Of a stretch of DNA of 64,000 bases, positions 17,858 to 26,189 are shown one piece after another. The stretch lies in assembly GCA_016806145.1 (NCBI GenBank), contig CP063167.1:1980501-2044500 (forward strand), written 5' to 3'. Numbering within the stretch: the stretch's first letter is position 1; every line of letters begins with the position of its first letter. The notes below the pieces were generated by a model that was not told the origin of the DNA, made no database searches, and was given only the letters and a program-made list of their open reading frames with translations. The position numbers and the translations under genes are program-made. This DNA is from Variovorax paradoxus (lineage in GTDB: Bacteria; Pseudomonadota; Gammaproteobacteria; Burkholderiales; Burkholderiaceae_C).

Positions 17858-19012
17858 TCACTGGTGAATGCGGCCTGAGCCACGGGTGGGGAAAGGTGCG
17901 CCCAGGCGCGTGCGCAATCGATGCCACAGGCCCAGCAGTCCGTCGGGGGAAAAGAGGACGATCGCGAGGAAGACCCCGCCGATCACGAGATTGAAGCGTT
18001 CGCGGTCGACCAGGTCGATGGCGAAGTTCTGCAGCAGCACGAAGACGATCGCGCCGATGAAGGCACCGATGGGGTGCTTCATGCCGCCGAGCACGGCGAT
18101 GATGAGGATGTTGATCATCGCGCCGATGCCGAGCGTGCCGGGCGAGATGCGGCCGTTGTACCAGACCAGCAGCACGCCGCCGACCGCGGCCAGGAAGCCC
18201 GAGACCGCATAGGCCGCGACCCGGTGCGCGGTGACGTCGAAGCCCAGCGCCTGCATGCGGCGCGGGTTGTCGCGGATGCCCTGCAGCGCCACGCCGAAGG
18301 GTGCGCGGATCAGGTGCTTGATGAAGAAGTAGCCCGCCACCGAGCAGCCCAGCGTGAGCAGGTAGAAGGGCACGGGCTCGCGCAGGTCGAGCCCGAACAC
18401 AGTGGGCGCGGCCAGCTTGCTGAAGCCCTGGAAGCCGTTGAACAGCGTGTAGTTCTGCTGCGCGAGGTAGAAGAAGGCCACGCCCACGGCCAGCGTGATC
18501 ATGATGGTGTAGATGCCCTCGGTGCGCACCGAGAGCCAGCCCACCGCGGCCGAGAACAGCGTGGCCAGCGCCAGCGCGACGATCACCGCGAGCCACCAGG
18601 GCCAGCCCAGGCTGATCGCCGTGTTGCTGCTGCTGCCCACGATCGCGACCACGTAGGCCGCGAAGCCCGCCACCGTCATCTGCGCGAGCGAGACCATGCC
18701 GCCATAGCCGCCGAGGAAGGTCAGCGACAGCGCGATCAGGCCGAGCGCGAGCGACTGGGCGCCGATCTGGAAGGTGAAGAAGGGCGAGGCGACGAAGGGA
18801 TAGACCAGCACCAGCAGCGCGACCAGCACATGGCGCCAGCGCACGGGGCGCAGCAGCCTGCCCAGCCAGCGCGGCAGCTCGCCATGGGCCGGCGGCGGTT
18901 CGGCGGGTTGCGATGGCGATGCGACCGCGCGCGGCAACGCGGTGACGCGCGCTTCCTGCGCGGGCATCGACCCGCCCGACTTCATGGCGCGGCGCCACTG
19001 CGCGGCGCTCAC
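17858..19012 (-). CDS. Branched-chain-type ABC transporter permease (LivM-like)
   Basis: This 384-residue membrane protein is the LivM-type permease, with many hydrophobic helices from about residue 60 on and the family motif GGYGGMVSLAQMTVAGF followed by the ATP-binding-protein contact segment FGVALQGIRDNPRRMQALGF. An N-terminal extension of about 50 hydrophilic residues precedes the first helix. The start codon is GTG at 19012, supported by GGAGGT six bases upstream. An ATG at 18985 would be the alternative. A small hairpin (19030-19045, arms TCGCAC/GTGCGA) lies in the 61-base gap after LivH. Confidence 0.93.
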   Translation of the reverse strand: MSAAQWRRAMKSGGSMPAQEARVTALPRAVASPSQPAEPPPAHGELPRWLGRLLRPVRWRHVLVALLVLVYPFVASPFFTFQIGAQSLALGLIALSLTFLGGYGGMVSLAQMTVAGFAAYVVAIVGSSSNTAISLGWPWWLAVIVALALATLFSAAVGWLSVRTEGIYTIMITLAVGVAFFYLAQQNYTLFNGFQGFSKLAAPTVFGLDLREPVPFYLLTLGCSVAGYFFIKHLIRAPFGVALQGIRDNPRRMQALGFDVTAHRVAAYAVSGFLAAVGGVLLVWYNGRISPGTLGIGAMINILIIAVLGGMKHPIGAFIGAIVFVLLQNFAIDLVDRERFNLVIGGVFLAIVLFSPDGLLGLWHRLRTRLGAPFPTRGSGRIHQ

Positions 19013-19073
19013 AGGAGTACCTCCGTGCTTCGCACTGCGGTGCGAGCTTGCTTGGGGCGGCCCGGCGCGGCGC

Positions 19074-20024
19074 TCATGTCGCCTTCCCCATCAGCCCGCG
19101 CGGCTTGAACGCCAGCGCGACCACCATGATCACGAAGGTGAAGACCACGCTGTAGGTCGGCGCATAGGCCAGCCCGAACTGCTCGGCCAGCCCGATCAGC
19201 AGCGCGCCGATGGCGGCGCCGACCACGCTGCCCATGCCGCCGACGATCACCACCACCAGCGAGGCCAGCAGGTAGCGCGTGTCCTCGCCCGGCGAGATCG
19301 ACAGGGCAGTGCCGCCGACCACGCCGGCCAGGCCCGCGAGGCCGGCGCCGATCGCGAAGGTCAGCGCGAACACCAGCTGCACGTTGACGCCCGAGGCGGC
19401 CAGCATGCCGCGGTCGTCGACGCCGGCACGGATCATCATGCCGATGCGCGTGCGCGCCAGCAGCAGCCACAGGCCCACGCCGATCAGCACCGAGGCCAGC
19501 AGCACCACCAGCCGGTAGGTCGGGAACTTCTCGACCAGCGGCAGCGTGGTCGAGCCGTAGATCCACGAGGGCGGATCGAAGGTGTAGATCTCGGCGCCCC
19601 AGATCCACAGCATCAGGTCGGCGAACACGATCGACAGGCCGATGGTCACCAGCGTCTGGCGCAGGTCCTGGCCCTGCATGTGGCGAAACACCAGCAGCTG
19701 CATCAATAGGCCCAGCACCGCGGCCGCGAGGAAGCCCGCGATCACCGCGAGCACCCAGGAGCCGGTGTGCTCGCCGACGAACCAGCCCACGTAGGCGCCG
19801 AACAGGTAGAGCGAGCCGTGCGCGAGGTTCACGTTGCGCATCAGACCGAACACCAGCGTGAAGCCGCTGGCCACGAGGAAGTAGAGCGAGGCCAGCGTGA
19901 GCCCGTTGAGCAGCGTCTTGAAGAACAGCGAGGCGTTGTCGGCCACGGCCCAGACCGCGAACACCGCGATCGGCACGCCGAGCACCAGCCACAGGGCCCA
20001 GCGCGTGAGGGCGGCGCGCGTCAT
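19074..20024 (-). CDS. Branched-chain-type ABC transporter permease (LivH-like)
   Basis: This 316-residue integral membrane protein is the LivH-type permease. Typical segments are LVASGFTLVFGLMRNVNLAHGSLYLFGAYVGW, RTRIGMMIRAGVDDRGMLAASGVNV and LLASLVVVIVGGMGSVVGAAIGALLIG. The ATG at 20024 overlaps the stop of the amidohydrolase as ATGA, so transporter and hydrolase expression are coupled. With LivM, LivG, LivK and the LivF fusion it makes a complete importer. Confidence 0.94.
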   Translation of the reverse strand: MTRAALTRWALWLVLGVPIAVFAVWAVADNASLFFKTLLNGLTLASLYFLVASGFTLVFGLMRNVNLAHGSLYLFGAYVGWFVGEHTGSWVLAVIAGFLAAAVLGLLMQLLVFRHMQGQDLRQTLVTIGLSIVFADLMLWIWGAEIYTFDPPSWIYGSTTLPLVEKFPTYRLVVLLASVLIGVGLWLLLARTRIGMMIRAGVDDRGMLAASGVNVQLVFALTFAIGAGLAGLAGVVGGTALSISPGEDTRYLLASLVVVIVGGMGSVVGAAIGALLIGLAEQFGLAYAPTYSVVFTFVIMVVALAFKPRGLMGKAT

Positions 20025-21316
20025 GCCGCGCGCTCCCAGCCCCGGTCCCAGCCGCGCTCGGACGCGATCGCCGGTGCCTTGGCGAACTCGCCGTCCTTCA
20101 TCACGGCCAGGATGCGCTTCGCATCGCGCAGGATCGAGAGGTTGGCCAGCGGGTCGCCGTCGACCAGCATCAGGTCGGCGAGGTAGCCCTCCTTGACGAG
20201 GCCGAGCTCGTCGGGCCGCATCATGATCTGGCCGCCATAGAGCGTGGTCGAGCGGATCGCCTCCATCGGCGTGAAGCCCAGGTACTTGACGAAGAACTCG
20301 AGGTCGCGCGCGTTCTGCGTGTGCGGCGTGAAGGCGAAGCCGTAGTCGCCGCCGGGCAGCACGCGGATGCCGCGCTTGTGCATCTTCGCGAGCGAGACGC
20401 AGGCCGCGTCCCATTCGATCTGGTAGCCCATGTCGGCCGCCATCTGGTAGGTCACGCCATAGGGCTCGGCCTCGTGCAGCATGGCGTAGAGGATGGCGAT
20501 GCCGGGCGCGACGAAGACGCGGTCCTTCGCGGCCTCGAGCATGTCGAGCGCCTCCTCGTCGACGAAGCTCGCGTGGTAGATCAGGTCGATGCCATGGCGC
20601 AGCGCCTGCTTCACGCTCTCCGACGAGCGCGCATGCGCCACGCCGCGCTTGCCGCGGATCTTGACCTCGCGCATCGCCGCGGCCACCTCCTCGTCGAGCA
20701 TCCAGGTGGTTTCCGAGGGCGACTGCGGCGTGAAGTTGTCGCCCGAGAGGTTGAGCTTGATCGAGTCGACGCCGTACTTGAGGAACAGGCGCACCGCCTT
20801 GCGCATCTCGTCGGCGCCCGAGATGTTCACGCCGAAGCTGAACTCGGGAAAGGGCAGGTGCGGCAGCGTCTCGTCGCCCAGGCCGCCGAGCACCGTGATC
20901 TCCTGGCTCGCCGCGAGGTAGCGCGGCCCGGGGATCTGGCCCGAATTGATCGCGTTGCGGATCACCACGTCGAGCCGCGGCTTGGCGCAGGCCGCGCCCA
21001 CGCAGGAGGTGAAGCCGGCCTCGAGGTAGCGCTTCGCGACCTTGGCGCACCACAGCACGTGCTCCTCGAGCGGCATGGTCTGGATCGCCGCGAGCGTGGC
21101 GGCGTCGTTCCACGAGAAGTGCGTGTGGGCCTCGCACATGCCGGGCATGAGCGTGGCGCCCGCGCCGTCGATCACGGTGGCGCCGCCGGGCGCGATCGGC
21201 GCGGTGCTGCGGCCCACCTGCCGGATGCGGTTGCCGCGCACCAGCACGCTGCCGCTGTAGGGGTTCTGCCCCGTGCCGTCGAGGATGCGCACGTTGGTGA
21301 AGACGACGTCGGCCAT
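20021..21316 (-). CDS. Amidohydrolase-family enzyme (imidazolonepropionase-like), copy 1
   Basis: This 431-residue metal-dependent amidohydrolase belongs to the COG1228 group. Metal-binding and catalytic residues can be seen: the HxH motif in CEAHTHFSW, SIKLNLSGD, a histidine in GVAHARSS, another in IYHASF, and the aspartate in LPGGDYGFAFTPH. It starts MADVVFTNVRILDGTGQNP, typical for the family's N-terminal beta domain. It is a clear paralog of the gene just upstream. Members hydrolyse cyclic amides, carbamates, organophosphates or prolidase substrates, and which applies here is open. It ends overlapping the LivH start. Confidence 0.93.
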   Translation of the reverse strand: MADVVFTNVRILDGTGQNPYSGSVLVRGNRIRQVGRSTAPIAPGGATVIDGAGATLMPGMCEAHTHFSWNDAATLAAIQTMPLEEHVLWCAKVAKRYLEAGFTSCVGAACAKPRLDVVIRNAINSGQIPGPRYLAASQEITVLGGLGDETLPHLPFPEFSFGVNISGADEMRKAVRLFLKYGVDSIKLNLSGDNFTPQSPSETTWMLDEEVAAAMREVKIRGKRGVAHARSSESVKQALRHGIDLIYHASFVDEEALDMLEAAKDRVFVAPGIAILYAMLHEAEPYGVTYQMAADMGYQIEWDAACVSLAKMHKRGIRVLPGGDYGFAFTPHTQNARDLEFFVKYLGFTPMEAIRSTTLYGGQIMMRPDELGLVKEGYLADLMLVDGDPLANLSILRDAKRILAVMKDGEFAKAPAIASERGWDRGWERAA

Positions 21317-21344
21317 GCGGTGCTCCGGTCGGGGTTCGGAAGGC

Positions 21345-22652
21345 CTAGGCGGCCCAGCGGGTGGGAGAGGCGACGCGCAGGCCCTGCGCCTGGCGCAGCG
21401 GCGGGGCGCGATGGAACTCGCCGTCCTTCATGACGGCCAGGATGCGCGACTTGTCCTGCAGCACCGTGATGTCGGCCAGCGGATCGCCGTCGACGAGCAG
21501 GATGTCGGCCAGGTAGCCCTCGCGGATGTAGCCCAGCACCTTGCCCATGCGCATCATCGGGCCGCCCCAGGCGGTGGCCGACAGCAGGGCCTCCATCGGG
21601 CTCATGCCCACGTACTTCACGAAGTACTCGAGGTCCTTGGCATTGGTGCCGTGCGGCGTCCAGGCGAAGCCGTAGTCGCCGCCGGGCAGGATGCGGATGC
21701 CGCGCTTGCGCATCGCCCGCATGCTCTCCACCGCGGCATCGAGCTCGCGGTGGTAGCCCATCTTCGTGGTGACTTCCTTCGTCAGGCCCCACTGGCTCGC
21801 GTGGTGGCAGGTGTTGATCAGCCATGCGAGACCGGGCGCGATGAAGTGCTCCATCTTGTGCGCCTCGAGCAGGTCGAGCGCCTCGCTGTCGGTGAAGCTC
21901 GCGTGGTAGATCACCTCGATGCCGTGCTTCACGCACTGCTTGATCGACCAGGTGGAGCGCGCATGCGCGGCCACGCGCTTGCCCCAGGCCTTGGCCTCCT
22001 CCACGCAGACGCGGATCTCCTCCTCGGTGAACTGGCTCATCTCGCTGGACATGCCGGTGATCGACTCGCCCGAGAGGTTGATCTTGAGCGAGTCGACGCC
22101 GTACTTGGCGAACATGCGCACGCAGCGGCGCATCTCCTCGGCACCGCTGACCACCGCGCCGAAGGCGAACTCGGGCTGCGGCAGGTGCGGCTGCGTGGTG
22201 TCGCCGAGCCCGCCGGGCACGGTGATCTCCTGGCTCGCGGCCAGGTAGCGCGGGCCGACGATGGTGCCGTCGTTGATCGCGTTGCGGATCACCACGTCGA
22301 GCCGCGGCTTGGCGGTGGCGGCACCCACGCAGCTGGTCCAGCCCATGTCGAGGTAGCGCTTCGCGACCTCGGCGCACCACAGGATGTGCTCCTCGGGCGG
22401 CATGCGCTGGATCGCGTCGAGGCTGGGCTGGTCGTTCCACGAGAAATGCGTGTGGGCCTCGACCATGCCGGGCATCAGGAAGGCGCCCGCGCCGTCGATG
22501 ACCTGGGCGCCATGCACGGGCGCGGAGCGCGCGCCGTGCGAAGTCTTCACGACGCGCGCGATGCGGTTGCCCTGCACCAGCACGTCGCCGGTGAAGGGCG
22601 CCTCGCCGCCACCGTCGAAGATGCGGACGTTGGTGAACAGCACGTCGGCCAC
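21345..22652 (-). CDS. Amidohydrolase-family enzyme (imidazolonepropionase-like), copy 2
   Basis: This 435-residue enzyme is homologous along its whole length to the neighbouring amidohydrolase: VADVLFTNVRIFDGGGEAP, VEAHTHFSWNDQ, SLKINLSGE, VAAHARSTW, IYHASFTD and LPGGDYGFAWTPH match block for block. I chose the GTG start at 22652. It follows GAGGAG, sits two bases after the stop of the alpha/beta hydrolase, and aligns exactly with the ATG of the paralog. The duplication suggests related substrates or a hetero-oligomer. The role in ring-opening or amide hydrolysis is inferred from family only. Confidence 0.92.
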   Translation of the reverse strand: MADVLFTNVRIFDGGGEAPFTGDVLVQGNRIARVVKTSHGARSAPVHGAQVIDGAGAFLMPGMVEAHTHFSWNDQPSLDAIQRMPPEEHILWCAEVAKRYLDMGWTSCVGAATAKPRLDVVIRNAINDGTIVGPRYLAASQEITVPGGLGDTTQPHLPQPEFAFGAVVSGAEEMRRCVRMFAKYGVDSLKINLSGESITGMSSEMSQFTEEEIRVCVEEAKAWGKRVAAHARSTWSIKQCVKHGIEVIYHASFTDSEALDLLEAHKMEHFIAPGLAWLINTCHHASQWGLTKEVTTKMGYHRELDAAVESMRAMRKRGIRILPGGDYGFAWTPHGTNAKDLEYFVKYVGMSPMEALLSATAWGGPMMRMGKVLGYIREGYLADILLVDGDPLADITVLQDKSRILAVMKDGEFHRAPPLRQAQGLRVASPTRWAA

Positions 22653-22654
22653 GG

Positions 22655-23452
22655 TCAGCTCCTCGCTTGCGCCGCCAGGAATTCGCGCAACTCGCGCTGG
22701 CACTCGTCGGGGCGCTCGACGGGTGTCCAATGGCCGCACTTCGGCAGCACCACCACGCGCTTGCTGGCGGCACGGTGCAGCCGGTCGGCCATGGCGCGCA
22801 CGGCCTGCGGCGGCGCCACGCCGTCCTCGTCGCCGGTCACCAGCAGCACCGCGGCCTCGATGTTCTCCACCGCCGCGGGCTGCGCGCCGGCCAGGGCCTC
22901 GCAGCTGCGCGCATAGGCCTCGCCGTCCTGGCGCATCAGGCTCTCGCGCACGAAGGCCACCGCCACCGGCAGCCGCTGGCGCGTGTCGGCCGAGATCGCG
23001 CCCTGCAGCAGCGCCTGCGTGATCTCGTGCATGCCCGCCGCGCCGCCGCGCGCCTTGTCGGCGCGGGCCTTCATCGCGGTGCGCGCCGCGTCGGGCGGCG
23101 CGATCAGCGGGCCGAACAGCGCGAGGCTCGCCACGCACTTCGGATGCGCCGCGGCGATGTGCTGGCAGACGATGGTGCCCATCGAATGGCCGACCCAGTG
23201 CGCGCGCTGGATGCCCAGGCGTTCGCAGACCGACAGCACGGTCGCTACATAGCGCTCGATCGTGAGCGGCCCTTCGGCGCGCTGCGAGCGGCCGCTGCCG
23301 GGCAGGTCGATGCGCACCACGCGATGGCGCGCCAGCGCGGGCATCAGCGGCGTGTAGGTGTTCGAGCTGCCGCCCAGGCCATGCACGCAGACGACCACCG
23401 GGCCTTCGCCCTCGTCCTCCACCGCGATGCGGTCGATGAGCTGGAAGCTCAT
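22655..23452 (-). CDS. Alpha/beta-fold hydrolase
   Basis: This 265-residue serine hydrolase has the oxyanion-hole segment VCVHGLGGSS, the nucleophile elbow WVGHSMGTIVCQ, an acid in LLVTGDEDGV and the catalytic histidine in KCGHWTPVERP. Size and motifs fit the enol-lactonase or meta-cleavage-product hydrolase group (3-oxoadipate enol-lactonase, MhpC-like), though lipase-type activity is possible. The ATG overlaps the stop of the FAH-family gene (ATGA) and the gene ends two bases before the amidohydrolase start. Confidence 0.92.
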   Translation of the reverse strand: MSFQLIDRIAVEDEGEGPVVVCVHGLGGSSNTYTPLMPALARHRVVRIDLPGSGRSQRAEGPLTIERYVATVLSVCERLGIQRAHWVGHSMGTIVCQHIAAAHPKCVASLALFGPLIAPPDAARTAMKARADKARGGAAGMHEITQALLQGAISADTRQRLPVAVAFVRESLMRQDGEAYARSCEALAGAQPAAVENIEAAVLLVTGDEDGVAPPQAVRAMADRLHRAASKRVVVLPKCGHWTPVERPDECQRELREFLAAQARS

Positions 23453-24324
23453 GCGAGGGCCTCGAAGCGGTTCTCGATGACGCCGATGCCGTCGATCTCG
23501 ATGCGCACCGTGTCGCCCCGGCCCAGCCATTGCGGCGGGTCCAGGCCCATGCCCACGCCCGAGGGCGTGCCGGTGGCGATCACGTCGCCCGGATGCAGCG
23601 TGATGCCGCGCGAGCAGGTCTCGATCAGCGTCGGGATGTCGAAGATCATGTCGCGCGTCAGGCCGTCCTGGCGCAGCGCGCCGTTGACCCAGCCGCGCAC
23701 GCGCGTGGCGCGGCCGTCCATCTCGTCGGCGGTCACGATCCACGGGCCCATCGGGCAGAAGGTGTCGAAGCTCTTGCCGAGGTCCCACTGCTGGTGGCGC
23801 ATCTGCACGTCGCGCGCCGTGACGTCGTTGACGATGGTGTAGCCGAACACGTGCTCCATCGCCTGCGAGCGCGGGATGTCGCGCCCGCCGCGGCCGATGA
23901 TCACCGCGAGTTCGGATTCGTAGTCGATCTGCACCGATACCGAGGACCGCGGCAGCCGCACCGGATCGTGCGGACCGATCACGCATTCGCCGAGCTTGCC
24001 GAACACGATCGGCCACGGATCGCTCTCGGGCATGCTGCTGCGGAACACCGAGCTCGCGAGTTCGGCCGCATGCGCGCGGTAGTTGCGCCCGACGCAGAAC
24101 AGGCCGCGCAGCGGGCGCGGCAGCGGGGCGCGCAGGGCGATCACCTCGACCGGCAGCCGCGTGCCCGAGGGCTGCGGCAGCGGCTCGTTGCGTGCCAGCG
24201 CCTCGATCAGCGGCAGCACGCCGCGCGAGGCGTCGCCCACCGCCAATGGCGTGGCTTCCCGGCCGTCGGCCGAGATCGTGCCCGCATGGTTGCGGCCACC
24301 CCAACTCCAGCTTGCGAAGCGCAT
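23449..24324 (-). CDS. Fumarylacetoacetate hydrolase-family protein (first gene of the 14-gene operon)
   Basis: This 291-residue FAH-superfamily enzyme cleaves C-C bonds in, or decarboxylates or isomerises, 2-hydroxymuconate-like diketo acids. Metal-site residues are in the family blocks LFCVGRNYRAHAAEL, DYESELAVIIGRGG, GYTIVNDVTARDVQ, KSFDTFCPMGPW and TGTPSGVGMG. The start at 24324 follows GGAG at nine bases; an ATG at 24339 lacks a ribosome site. It is the promoter-proximal gene and faces the TetR-hydrolase fusion gene. An FAH enzyme and an alpha/beta hydrolase together are typical of the lower part of aromatic meta-cleavage pathways. Confidence 0.92.
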   Translation of the reverse strand: MRFASWSWGGRNHAGTISADGREATPLAVGDASRGVLPLIEALARNEPLPQPSGTRLPVEVIALRAPLPRPLRGLFCVGRNYRAHAAELASSVFRSSMPESDPWPIVFGKLGECVIGPHDPVRLPRSSVSVQIDYESELAVIIGRGGRDIPRSQAMEHVFGYTIVNDVTARDVQMRHQQWDLGKSFDTFCPMGPWIVTADEMDGRATRVRGWVNGALRQDGLTRDMIFDIPTLIETCSRGITLHPGDVIATGTPSGVGMGLDPPQWLGRGDTVRIEIDGIGVIENRFEALA

Positions 24325-24404
24325 CGACTTTGTCTCCATATGGCCCCGAGGTCGTCGCGCTGTGCGCCGATCGCCTCGGTGGCTCCGGAAGTCATCTAGG
24401 GATT

Positions 24405-24424
24405 TTTGAGACTTGCGTCTCAAA
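24405..24424. promoter_or_regulatory. Perfect 20-base palindrome, candidate operator of the TetR-hydrolase fusion
   Basis: TTTGAGAC-TTGC-GTCTCAAA lies in the 179-base spacer between the divergent FAH gene and the TetR-hydrolase fusion gene, 80 bases from each start. Eight perfect paired bases around a four-base centre is a normal TetR operator size. I see no second copy in the window. Confidence 0.65.
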
Positions 24425-24503
24425 TCTGGGTGCGCGGATCATACGAGCCGTGTCACCATCTCCACAAGACGACTTCCGCATTTCCGAACCCCGTACAAAC
24501 CCG

Positions 24504-26045
24504 ATGGCAAGACTCAAGCACACACCGAGCGAGGCGCCGCGCGCGCCGGAACGCGGCGTTCGCGCCGCCACCTTCCGCCAGCTGCTGCAGGCCGCGATGG
24601 ACATCATTCGATTGAAGGGCCACATCCCCTCGGTGGCCGAAGCGGCGGCGCGATCGAATGTGTCGCGCGCTACCGCCTACCGCTACTTTCCGAGCCGCAG
24701 CGCGCTGGTCACCGCGGTGGTCGACAGCTCGCTGGGCCCGGTGCGCCAGATGGCCTCGGACAACCCGAACGGCCGCGAGCGGCTGCACGAGCTGTTCTGC
24801 CAGACCTTTCCGCGCTTCAAGGAATTCGAGGCGCCGATGCGCGCCGCGGCGCAGCTCTCGCTCGAGCAGTGGGGCCTCGAGCGCGCGGGACTGCTGGCCG
24901 AGGAACCGTACCGGCGCGGCCATCGCGTGCGCATCCTCGAGCATGCGCTCGAGCCGATGTCCCCGCTGCTGAGCCCGCGCATGCGCGACCGGCTGCACCA
25001 TGCCCTCTCGATCGTCTACGGCATCGAGCCCTACGTGGTGCTCAAGGACATCTGGGGCCTCGAGGACCGCGAGGTCGAACGCACCGCGCTGTGGATGGCC
25101 GATGCACTGGTCGATGCGGCGCTGCGCGACTCGGCGGCCAAGCGCGCGGCGGCCGAAGCCGCGGCGGCGTCGACACCGCCTCCGGCGCCCGAATGGTTCG
25201 ATGCGCAGTACAACAACCGCGCGCGCATTTCCGAGCACCCGTCGATCCTGAAATACTGGGCCGATGCGTCGGCGCAGGCGCTGCAGCGGCCCGGATGGAT
25301 TCGCGACCTGGCCTACGGCGACGACGAGAGCGAGCGGCTCGACATCCTGCCGGCCGCATCGGGTGCCGGGAAGGCGCCGGTTTTCGTCTACATCCACGGC
25401 GGCTACTGGCGCGCGCTCGACAAGCGCGACCATGCCTTCCTCGCGCCGCCGCTGGCCGATGCCGGCGCCACCTTCGTGCAGCTCAACTACGCGCTGTGCC
25501 CGGCGGTCGACATCGAGCACATCGCGCGGCAGATGGCGCAGGCGCTGGCCTGGGTGCATCGCAACATCGCGGCGCATGGTGGCGATCCGGAGCGCATCGT
25601 CGTCGCGGGCCATTCGGCCGGCGGCCACCTCGCCACCATGCTGCTGGCCTGCGACTGGCAGCGCGTTGCGCCCGACCTGCCGCGCGATCTCGTCAAGTCG
25701 GCGCTGCCGATCTCGGGCGTCTACGAACTCGAGCCCCTGCGGCACGCGCCGTTTCTCGCGGCCGACATCGGTCTGACCGAGGCCTCGGCGCTGCGGTTGA
25801 GCCCGGCCGCGATGCCCGCGCCGAAGCAGGGCACCCTGGTGACCGTGGTCGGCGGCGACGAGAGCGAGGAGTTCCACCGCCAGGCCGAGCTGATCGCCAG
25901 CGCCTGGGGCCGCCGCGTGGTGGTGGGCGCCGAGCGGCCCGCGAACCGCAACCACATGAGCGTGCTGGCCGATCTCGCGGACCCGGCATCGGGCACGCAC
26001 CGGCGCGCGCTGGGCCTGCTCGGGCTCGCCGGCTCGCCGCGCTGA
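24504..26045 (+). CDS. TetR-type regulator fused to an alpha/beta hydrolase
   Basis: This 513-residue fusion has a TetR-like DNA-binding domain at the N-terminus (helix-turn-helix about residues 39-65: GHIPSVAEAAARSNVSRATAYRYFPSRSALV) and a ligand-domain-like helical part up to about 210. An Ala/Pro linker (AAAEAAAASTPPPAPE) leads to an arylformamidase-like hydrolase from about 231 (WFDAQYNNRARISEHP). The hydrolase has HGGYW (298-302), the nucleophile elbow GHSAGG (Ser371), an acid in GGDES and a histidine in NRNHMS. There is no stop or ATG at the domain border, so it is one protein. The TetR part presumably binds the nearby palindrome. The fused enzyme might destroy the inducer. Confidence 0.9.
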   Translation: MARLKHTPSEAPRAPERGVRAATFRQLLQAAMDIIRLKGHIPSVAEAAARSNVSRATAYRYFPSRSALVTAVVDSSLGPVRQMASDNPNGRERLHELFCQTFPRFKEFEAPMRAAAQLSLEQWGLERAGLLAEEPYRRGHRVRILEHALEPMSPLLSPRMRDRLHHALSIVYGIEPYVVLKDIWGLEDREVERTALWMADALVDAALRDSAAKRAAAEAAAASTPPPAPEWFDAQYNNRARISEHPSILKYWADASAQALQRPGWIRDLAYGDDESERLDILPAASGAGKAPVFVYIHGGYWRALDKRDHAFLAPPLADAGATFVQLNYALCPAVDIEHIARQMAQALAWVHRNIAAHGGDPERIVVAGHSAGGHLATMLLACDWQRVAPDLPRDLVKSALPISGVYELEPLRHAPFLAADIGLTEASALRLSPAAMPAPKQGTLVTVVGGDESEEFHRQAELIASAWGRRVVVGAERPANRNHMSVLADLADPASGTHRRALGLLGLAGSPR

Positions 26046-26074
26046 TTCCGGCCCGCGCGCGGACCGCGCGCCCA

Positions 26075-26113
26075 GTGGGGTCTGGAAGCCCCACGACGTG
26101 GCGCGCCCACGTC
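26075..26113. other. Two adjacent hairpins after the TetR-hydrolase gene
   Basis: GTGGGG (26075-26080) pairs with CCCCAC (26089-26094), and GACGTGG (26095-26101) pairs with CCACGTC (26107-26113). They lie in the 144-base gap before the next gene. No T-run follows, so termination would need Rho or be partial. Confidence 0.4.
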
Positions 26114-26189
26114 CGACAAGCCCCCGGGGGGCCCCGCGTCGTACAAGTTGCTCAACCTGCTTCAACTTCAACCCCAGGAGAGCTGACCG

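Noticed and set aside
26075..26113. Rho-independent terminator after the TetR-hydrolase gene
   Set aside because: The hairpins are real, but no T-run follows either of them, so I list them only as hairpins.
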